Assembly: GCA_035645555.1 (NCBI GenBank)
Contig: DASQMI010000021.1
Span: forward strand, 1 to 11,057
Direction of reading: 5' to 3'
Length of the DNA: 11,057 nucleotides
Origin: Lysobacter_F sp035645555
GTDB taxonomy: Bacteria > Pseudomonadota > Gammaproteobacteria > Xanthomonadales > Xanthomonadaceae
In this document: positions 5,883 to 11,057 of the stretch, in pieces
Position numbering within the stretch: position 1 is the first letter of the stretch
How the letters are laid out: the number at the start of each line of letters is the position of its first letter
The notes under the pieces: model-generated
Database searches by the model: none
The model's input: the letters and a program-made list of their open reading frames with translations, nothing else
What the model was told of the DNA's origin: nothing
Position numbers and translations under genes: made by a program

Positions 5883-6364
5883 ACGAACACGACTCCACTC
5901 CGTTGCCCGATGCGCTGCGCTGGCAGCTGCGCGCGCTGCGCCAGCCGCAGGAGCCGACGCGCGACCTGTGGCCCGGCATCGCCGCGCAACTGGGTGCGCG
6001 ACCGGCGGTACGCAACGCGCCGCGCTGGCGCGGCGGGCTTGCGCTGGCCGCGACGCTGGTGGTCGCGCTCGGCGCGGCCGTGCTGTGGCGGGCCTGGCCG
6101 GGTGCCACGCACGCCGGCGCCGATCCGACGCTGGTGCAGCGCGAGGCCGACGTGCTCACGCTGCAGTACCAGGCGGCGCTGCAGGAGCTGCCGGCCGACA
6201 CGCCCGGCACCCCGATGCGCCACGCCTTCGACGATCTCGACCGTAACGCCGCGCTGATCCGCGCCGCGCTGCGGCGCGACCCCGACTCGCAGCTGTTGCT
6301 TGAGCAGCTGCGCCGCACCTACACCCAGCGTCTGGCGCTCACCCAGCGCCTGGCGTACAGCTGA
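5879..6364 (+). CDS. putative anti-sigma factor, single-pass membrane protein
   Basis: A 161-residue protein without a firmly recognised family. Residues 1-50 are a cytoplasmic segment containing LRALRQPQEPTRDLWPGIAAQL, of the E-P-RDLWPGI type common in short membrane anti-sigma factors of xanthomonads. Residues 52-71 are one membrane segment (GGLALAATLVVALGAAVLWR). Residues 72-161 are a largely helical periplasmic part with RAALRRDPDSQLLLEQLRRT. There is no cysteine, so it is not a zinc-binding (ZAS) anti-sigma factor. The ATGA overlap with the ECF sigma gene and the inside-TM-outside layout support a role in holding the sigma factor at the membrane until a periplasmic signal arrives. This is inferred from context. 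GGGAGAA lies five bases before the ATG. Confidence 0.75.
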   Translation: MNEHDSTPLPDALRWQLRALRQPQEPTRDLWPGIAAQLGARPAVRNAPRWRGGLALAATLVVALGAAVLWRAWPGATHAGADPTLVQREADVLTLQYQAALQELPADTPGTPMRHAFDDLDRNAALIRAALRRDPDSQLLLEQLRRTYTQRLALTQRLAYS

Positions 6365-6382
6365 TTACACGAGGAGACCCCC

Positions 6383-7291
6383 ATGACTTCCCTGCGTACG
6401 CTCTTTCTCGGCGCGGCGCTCGCGTTGGCCATCGTGCCGGCGTGGGCGGCGACGCCGATCAACGAAACCCGGCCGCTCGACGCACGCGGCCGCATCGAGA
6501 TCGAGAACATCAAGGGCCTGATCGAGGTCCGTGCCTGGGATCGCCCCGAGGTGCGCATCCAGGGCTCGCTCGGCGAAGGTGTCGAGAAGCTGGAGATCGA
6601 TGGCGACCGCTCGCGGCTGGCGGTGCGCGTGCGCTATCCGAAGCGTTCCGGCTGGAACTGGGGCCAGGACCGCAGCGAGCCGACCGAGCTGCGCCTGATG
6701 GTGCCGCGGCTGGCGAGCCTGCACGTGGAGAGCGTGGCCGCCGACGTCGACATCGAGGGCGTCGCTTCGCGCGAGCTGCACGTCGATGCGGTGAGCGGCG
6801 ACGTGCGGGTAGCTGCCGCGCCAGGCGAGGCCGACGCGCAGACGGTGAGCGGCGATCTGCATCTCACCCTCAACACCTCCGACGTCAACGCGCAGACCGT
6901 CAGCGGCGATCTGACACTGCGCGGCCGACTCGACGGCGAAGTGCACGCCGAGACGGTCTCCGGCAACCTCGACGTGCGCGTGCTGCAGAACCGCCTGCGC
7001 GAGGTCAACGCATCGTCGGTGTCGGGCGACATCCACATCCAGACCGCGCTGGCCGCCGATGCGCAGCTTGCGGTGGAGACGGTGAGCGGCGACGTGCGGC
7101 TGGTCCTGCCGCGCGATGTCTCGGCGACCGTGCGCGGCGAGAGCTTCAGCGGCGACCTGCGGGCACCGGGCGCCAACATCCAGCGCCCCAAGCACGGGCC
7201 GGGCGCGAGCTTCGAACACCGCTACGGCAGCGGCAGCGCGGACGTGCGGCTGGAGACGTTCTCCGGCGACGCCACGCTGCAACTCGACTGA
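6383..7291 (+). CDS. exported DUF4097-type beta-strand repeat protein
   Basis: A 302-residue protein with a signal peptide (residues 1-22, ending AWA before ATPINE) and a mature domain of the DUF4097 / putative adhesin kind. The body is built from short beta repeats centred on SGD: VSGD or a variant at about 138, 156, 174, 193 (SGN), 214, 235, 256 and 294, at 18-21-residue spacing except the last. This pattern fits a stacked beta-helix or beta-solenoid. No catalytic motif, lipobox, membrane anchor or sorting signal is seen, so it is probably periplasmic. GAGGAGA at 6371-6377 is a strong ribosome binding site. The gene starts 18 bases after the anti-sigma stop, and a terminator follows, so it is the last gene of the sigma operon and may be its effector or signal sensor. 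The molecular function of this family is not established. Confidence 0.85.
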   Translation: MTSLRTLFLGAALALAIVPAWAATPINETRPLDARGRIEIENIKGLIEVRAWDRPEVRIQGSLGEGVEKLEIDGDRSRLAVRVRYPKRSGWNWGQDRSEPTELRLMVPRLASLHVESVAADVDIEGVASRELHVDAVSGDVRVAAAPGEADAQTVSGDLHLTLNTSDVNAQTVSGDLTLRGRLDGEVHAETVSGNLDVRVLQNRLREVNASSVSGDIHIQTALAADAQLAVETVSGDVRLVLPRDVSATVRGESFSGDLRAPGANIQRPKHGPGASFEHRYGSGSADVRLETFSGDATLQLD

Positions 7292-7311
7292 AGCGCAAGT
7301 CCGCATTGCCT

Positions 7312-7342
7312 CAACGGGGCCGCATGGCGCCCGTTGCGTTTT
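7312..7342 (+). terminator. intrinsic terminator of the sigma operon
   Basis: CAACGGG (7312-7318) pairs with CCCGTTG (7330-7336), with an inner GCC/GGC around GCAT and one bulged G. The stem is followed by CG and T4 (7339-7342). It lies 20 bases past the DUF4097 stop and separates the operon from the gacA-like gene. Confidence 0.7.
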
Positions 7343-7362
7343 CGAGGCCGGCGCGACGCCGG

Positions 7363-7391
7363 TTGCCCGGCTGCCGGACAGGCCGTAGCCT
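7363..7391 (+). promoter_or_regulatory. weak candidate promoter of the gacA-like gene
   Basis: TTGCCC (7363-7368), a 17-base spacer, and TAGCCT (7386-7391) match the sigma-70 consensus at 4/6 and 3/6. A start near 7398 would be in or just before the leader hairpin. Its position just after a terminator makes an independent promoter likely, but this exact site is uncertain. Confidence 0.25.
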
Positions 7392-7394
7392 CTT

Positions 7395-7429
7395 CCGTGA
7401 AGGACGTCTCACGGGGGAGGGAACCAGGA
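7395..7429 (+). promoter_or_regulatory. gacA-like leader: GGA-loop hairpin and ribosome binding site (candidate RsmA/CsrA target)
   Basis: CCGTGA (7395-7400) pairs perfectly with TCACGG (7409-7414), presenting AGGACGTC in the loop. GGGAGG (7415-7420) is the ribosome binding site, eight bases before the ATG. GGA occurs at 7402, 7416, 7420 and 7427 within 28 bases, once in a hairpin loop and three times around the Shine-Dalgarno. RsmA/CsrA dimers bind GGA in hairpin loops and often bridge a second GGA at the ribosome binding site to repress translation. That this leader is such a target is inferred from the pattern. Confidence 0.45.
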
Positions 7430-8076
7430 TGCCGATTCGCGTCTTCCTGATCGACGACCACGCGCTGGTCCGCACCGGCATGCGGATGATCCTGTCGAAC
7501 GAGGCTGACATCGCCGTGATCGGCGAGGCGGCCAGCGGCGAGCAGGCGCTGCCGATGATCCGCGAGCTGAAGCCGGACGTGGTGCTGTGCGACCTGCACC
7601 TGCCGGGCCTCAGCGGCCTGGAGCTTACCGAGCGCATCCTCGCCGGCAAGCACGGCACGCAGGTGGTGATCGTCTCGGTACTGCAGGACGGCCCGTTGCC
7701 GCGCAAGCTGCTCGAAGCCGGCGCGCTCGGCTACGTCGGCAAGGGCGGTGATGCCGCCGAACTGGTGCGCGCGGTGCGCGAAGTGGCGGCCGGCCGCCGG
7801 TATCTCGCCAGTGAGGTGGCACAGAAGCTCGCGCTCGCGGGCATCCGCCGCGAGGGCTCGCCGTTCGACGAGCTCAGCACGCGTGAGCTGGAGATCGCCA
7901 TGCTGCTGGTCCAAGGCCTGCGCCAGCACGAGATCGCGCAGCGGCTGTCGCTCAGTCCGAAGACGGTCAACACCCACAAGAGCAATCTGTTCGACAAGCT
8001 CGGCATCAACGACACGATCGCGCTGGCCCGGCTGGCCAGGCAGTACGGGCTGAGCGCCGACGTCTCGCCGCTGTAG
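7429..8076 (+). CDS. gacA: GacA/UvrY-type NarL-family response regulator
   Basis: A 215-residue two-component regulator. Residues 1-120 are the receiver: acidic pair D9-D10 (FLIDDHALVRTGMRMIL), phospho-acceptor D55 (VVLCDLHLPG), S83 and K105 (GYVGKGG). Residues 147-208 are a LuxR-type helix-turn-helix (LSTRELEIAMLLVQGLRQHE, then LSLSPKTVNTHKSNLFDKLG). The stretches GPLPRKLLEAGALGYVGKG, GRRYLASEVAQKLAL and SPFDELSTRELEI line up with UvrY/GacA rather than with NarL or FixJ, which supports the symbol, though orthology is not proven. GacA is phosphorylated by GacS/BarA and activates small RNAs that titrate RsmA/CsrA, controlling exoenzymes, biofilm and secondary metabolism. The sensor kinase is not adjacent, as is usual. 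ATG 7429 has GGGAGG upstream; the frame remains open further upstream but is a shadow of the DUF4097 gene. rne is convergent 56 bases away. Confidence 0.9.
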   Translation: MPIRVFLIDDHALVRTGMRMILSNEADIAVIGEAASGEQALPMIRELKPDVVLCDLHLPGLSGLELTERILAGKHGTQVVIVSVLQDGPLPRKLLEAGALGYVGKGGDAAELVRAVREVAAGRRYLASEVAQKLALAGIRREGSPFDELSTRELEIAMLLVQGLRQHEIAQRLSLSPKTVNTHKSNLFDKLGINDTIALARLARQYGLSADVSPL

Positions 8077-8085
8077 CCCCGAAAC

Positions 8086-8115
8086 GCGAACGGGCCGCAT
8101 GCGCGGCCCGTTCGC
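8086..8115. terminator. bidirectional hairpin between gacA-like gene and rne
   Basis: GCGAACGGGCCGC (8086-8098) and GCGGCCCGTTCGC (8103-8115) form a perfect 13-pair stem with loop ATGC, filling most of the 56-base convergent gap. Neither side has a long T-tract; the minus side has GTTTC. It can serve as the 3' end of both messages. Confidence 0.7.
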
Positions 8116-8132
8116 TGACATCCCGCTGCCGG

Positions 8133-11051
8133 TCAGATGCCCGACTGCGTTCCACGCTGCGGCGCGTCGCCGTCGGCGGCGATCTCCTGCTGGCCTTCCA
8201 CCGCCGCCTCGGCCGCGTCGGCGCCGGTCGGGCCGTTGTTCGACGGCGGCGCGGGATCGAACAGGCTGCCGGTCTGCGGCAGCGGATCCGGCGTGGCGAC
8301 CGGCGCGACCGGCGCTGCGGTCTGGCTGGCCACCGGCTCGGTCTCGGCGCCGGCGTTTACCGCGGTCGTCGCCGCGGGCGTTGCCGGACTGTCGTTCGCG
8401 CTCGCCACCGGCTCCGGATGCACCGTCACGTGCGCGGCGTCGGCAGCGGCTTCGCCCGGACCGCTGGCGGATTCGACCACGACCGCGGCCACCGCCGGCG
8501 GCGGCACAACGTGCGGCGCCGGCACAGGCTCGGGCGTGGCATCGGTCCGGGCCGGACGCGCCTCTAGCAGGTCCTCGCTGTGCGAAGTCGCGCGCGGTGC
8601 CGCCGGCACGGGAGCGGCGGGGCGGGCGGCCACCGGTGCGAGGTCCTCGAATTCGAACTCCGGCTGCGGCTGCCCGGAGGACCCGTTGGTGGTCTCCGCC
8701 GGCTCGAGCGCGTCCTCGTCGTCCTCGTCGAGGAGCGCGTTCGGGGCCTCGGCCATCGCACCCTCGGCGAGCGCGCCGGCTTCGCCACCGCCGCGCCGGC
8801 GACGGCGCCCGCCGCGGCGACCGCGGCGACGACGCCCGCCGCCTTCGGCGTTGCCGGCGGTCTCGGCAGCGACTTCGGCCGGGCTGGCGGGCTGGAGCGT
8901 GGCATCGGCAGCGGCCGGCAGCACGATCTGATCGGCCGGAGCGGCCGGCGCGGGGGGCTGCGGTGACGCGGCCGGCTGCGCTCGTTCCGGGGCCTGCGCC
9001 GGCTGCGACGCGGCGGCCACGGGGGCGGCGGGGGCCGGGACTGGCTGCGACCGCGGCGGCTTCGGCTGCTGCGGCTGGCGCGGCTCGTCCTTCGGCTTCT
9101 GCTGCGGCTGGGCCTTCTGCTGCGGTTGCGCCGGTTTCGGACCCTGACCGTTACCGCCCTGCGCCTGTGCGGCACCGGGCTTGTGGGGACGCTGCTGCTG
9201 GCCGTTGCGGCGCTCGTCGCGGCGGTCGCGACCCTTGCCGCGTCCGTCGCGCTCGGCGCGCGTGTCGCGCGCTTCCTCGCGGCGCGGCGCCACCGCCGCC
9301 GGCTGCGGGGCCGGGGCGGGCTGGGCGCCGCGGAAGAAGCGCAGGATGCGTTCGACCAAACCCACCGAGTGGGTTGGCGTCGCGACCGCCGGCGCAGGCG
9401 CGGCGGCCGGCGCGGCAACAGGCTCGGGACGCTCCTCGCGCAGCGGGGCGGGCTGCAGCGGCTTGACGTGGGTCACCGCTGGCGCCGGCGGGATATTGAG
9501 GTTGGACTTGGTCAGCGCGTAGGTCGGCAGTTTGCGCTGGGTGCCGCGCTGGTAGCTCGGCTTGCTGGCTTCCTCGGCAAGCTCGTTCTCGCGGATGCGG
9601 GTGACCTCGTACTGCGGGATCTCGAGGTTCGGGTCGGCGACGATCACGATCGGCGCGTCGTGGCGCTGCTCGATCTCGGTCAGCGCGCGGCGCTTCTCGT
9701 TGAGCAGGAAGCTCGCGATCTCGACCGGGGCCTGCACCAGCACCTGGCCGGTGTTCTCCTTCATCGCGTGCTCTTCGGCGAGGCGAAGGATCGACAGCGA
9801 CAGCGACTCGACGCTGCGCACGCGGCCGTGGCCTTCGCAGCGCGGGCACACCATCTGGCTGGATTCGCCGAGGCTCGGGCGCAGCCGCTGGCGGCTCAGC
9901 TCGAGCAAACCGAAGCGCGAAATGCGCCCGATCTGTACGCGCGCACGGTCGTGCTTGAGCGCCTGCGCCAGCCGGTTCTCGACCTCGCGCTGGTGCTTGT
10001 TGCTGGACATGTCGATGAAGTCGATCACCACCAGGCCGCCGAGATCGCGCAGGCGCATCTGGCGCGCGACTTCCTCGGCCGCCTCGAGGTTGGTGTTGAA
10101 CGCGGTCTCCTCGATGTCGCCGCCCTTGGTGGCGCGCGCCGAGTTGACGTCGATCGCGGTGAGCGCCTCGGTCTGGTCGATCACCAGCGCGCCGCCGGAC
10201 GGCAGCCGCACGGTGCGCTCGTACGCGTTCTCGATTTGCGATTCGATCTGGAAGCGGTTGAACAGCGGAGTGTCGTCGGTATAGCGCTTGAGCTTGCGCA
10301 GGTTGTGCGGCATTACCTGCTCGACGAATTCGCGCGCCTCCTGGTACATCTCGTCGGTATCGACCAGGATTTCGCCGATGTCCGGGCGCATGTAGTCGCG
10401 CAGGGCGCGCACGATCAGCCGGCTCTCCTGGTAGATGAGGAACGGCGCCGGCTTGGTGAGGGCCGCATCGCATACCGCCCGCCAGACCTGCAGCAGGTAG
10501 TCGAGGTCCCACTGCAGCTCTTCCGCGTCGCGGCCGACGCCGGCGGTGCGGATGATCACGCCCATGTCGGCCGGGATGGTCAGCTTGTCGAGCGCTTCCT
10601 TGAGCGCCGCGCGGTCGTCGCCTTCGATGCGGCGCGACACGCCGCCCGCCGTCGGCGAGTTCGGCATCAGCACCATGTAACGGCCGGCGAGCGAGATAAA
10701 GGTGGTCAGCGCCGCACCCTTGTTGCCGCGCTCCTCCTTGTCGACCTGGACGACGACTTCCTGGCCTTCCTTTAGCAGCTCGCGGATCGAGCCCTTGTTG
10801 GGATCGACGCCGGCCTGGAAGTAGTCACGGGAGACCTCCTTCAGCGGCAGGAAGCCGTGGCGCTCGGCGCCGTAGTCGACGAACGCGGCCTCGAGCGACG
10901 GCTCGAGGCGGGTGATCTTGCCTTTGTAGATGTTGGACTTTTTCTGTTCCTTGGCCGGCTGTTCGATGTCGATGTCGTACAGCGTCTGGCCGTCGACGAT
11001 GGCGACGCGCAGCTCCTCGGCCTGCGTCGCGTTGATGAGCATTCGCTTCAT
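8133..11051 (-). CDS. rne: ribonuclease E
   Basis: The 972-residue endoribonuclease that starts mRNA decay and processes rRNA and tRNA precursors, scaffolding the degradosome at the inner membrane. The catalytic half (1 to about 520) is highly conserved: start MKRMLINATQAEELRVAIVDGQ, S1 domain at about 36-125, 5'-sensor region, DNase I-like part with the metal-binding aspartates D301 (TAIDVNSARATKGGDIEETA) and D344 (VVIDFIDMSSNKHQ), matching E. coli D303 and D346, and the Zn-link CPRC at 402-405. The tail (about 525-972) is low-complexity Pro/Ala/Gln. Within it are an amphipathic helix GLVERILRFFRG (564-575), like the E. coli membrane-targeting segment, and two Arg-rich RNA-binding patches (about 589-615 and 740-753). 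An acidic run, DEDDED, lies at 775-780. No E. coli-like enolase or PNPase site is recognisable. The ATG is fixed by homology; only six bases of its leader are in the window. Confidence 0.97.
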   Translation of the reverse strand: MKRMLINATQAEELRVAIVDGQTLYDIDIEQPAKEQKKSNIYKGKITRLEPSLEAAFVDYGAERHGFLPLKEVSRDYFQAGVDPNKGSIRELLKEGQEVVVQVDKEERGNKGAALTTFISLAGRYMVLMPNSPTAGGVSRRIEGDDRAALKEALDKLTIPADMGVIIRTAGVGRDAEELQWDLDYLLQVWRAVCDAALTKPAPFLIYQESRLIVRALRDYMRPDIGEILVDTDEMYQEAREFVEQVMPHNLRKLKRYTDDTPLFNRFQIESQIENAYERTVRLPSGGALVIDQTEALTAIDVNSARATKGGDIEETAFNTNLEAAEEVARQMRLRDLGGLVVIDFIDMSSNKHQREVENRLAQALKHDRARVQIGRISRFGLLELSRQRLRPSLGESSQMVCPRCEGHGRVRSVESLSLSILRLAEEHAMKENTGQVLVQAPVEIASFLLNEKRRALTEIEQRHDAPIVIVADPNLEIPQYEVTRIRENELAEEASKPSYQRGTQRKLPTYALTKSNLNIPPAPAVTHVKPLQPAPLREERPEPVAAPAAAPAPAVATPTHSVGLVERILRFFRGAQPAPAPQPAAVAPRREEARDTRAERDGRGKGRDRRDERRNGQQQRPHKPGAAQAQGGNGQGPKPAQPQQKAQPQQKPKDEPRQPQQPKPPRSQPVPAPAAPVAAASQPAQAPERAQPAASPQPPAPAAPADQIVLPAAADATLQPASPAEVAAETAGNAEGGGRRRRGRRGGRRRRRGGGEAGALAEGAMAEAPNALLDEDDEDALEPAETTNGSSGQPQPEFEFEDLAPVAARPAAPVPAAPRATSHSEDLLEARPARTDATPEPVPAPHVVPPPAVAAVVVESASGPGEAAADAAHVTVHPEPVASANDSPATPAATTAVNAGAETEPVASQTAAPVAPVATPDPLPQTGSLFDPAPPSNNGPTGADAAEAAVEGQQEIAADGDAPQRGTQSGI

Positions 11052-11057
11052 GGGTGG

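Noticed and set aside
6442..7428. Upstream extension of the gacA-like frame to 544 residues
   Set aside because: The extra part is the +1 shadow of the DUF4097 gene and crosses a terminator. Receiver homology starts at the ATG at 7429.
9126..10775. 549-residue plus-strand open frame
   Set aside because: It is antisense to the conserved catalytic half of rne; high-GC genes routinely leave such frames open. The composition shows no fold or motif.

Overview
The window is a high-GC chromosomal stretch that reads like a gammaproteobacterium of the Xanthomonadaceae (Lysobacter/Luteimonas type). This placement is an inference. It rests on an RNase E and a GacA/UvrY-like regulator of gammaproteobacterial type, a GTAG-headed REP palindrome of the kind known from Stenotrophomonas and relatives, and GC-ending codons throughout. 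No prophage, transposase, CRISPR array or plasmid gene is visible. Most of the window is core genome.

Layout. Positions 1-759 hold the 3' part of aroA (shikimate pathway), whose stop codon lies in a REP element. Convergent to it is a short TonB-like energy transducer (847-1473, minus). Divergent from that is serS (1610-2887). A strong hairpin and a 284-base spacer follow, then a LysR-type regulator (3172-4152) with candidate promoter and operator dyads. A tRNA-Ser(TGA) lies at 4177-4266, so seryl-tRNA synthetase and one of its substrates sit 1.3 kb apart. After the tRNA comes a 629-base non-coding region with two terminators and a degenerate tandem repeat that copies the tRNA 3' end.

From 4896 there is a receiver-only response regulator. 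It is followed by a tight operon of an ECF sigma factor, a small membrane protein that is probably its anti-sigma factor (ATGA overlap), and an exported DUF4097-type beta-repeat protein. The operon ends in a terminator at 7312-7342. A separate GacA/UvrY-type regulator follows (7429-8076). Its leader carries a GGA-loop hairpin that resembles an RsmA/CsrA site. Convergent to it is a complete rne (8133-11051, minus) with a conserved catalytic half and a long, divergent, disordered tail.

Taken together, the left half is housekeeping (aromatic amino acids, serine charging). The right half is regulatory: envelope-stress-like sigma control plus post-transcriptional control (GacA and RNase E). The most interesting points are the post-tRNA tandem repeat with apparent compensatory changes, the candidate RsmA feedback site ahead of the gacA-like gene, and the orphan FAT GUY-like receiver beside the ECF operon.
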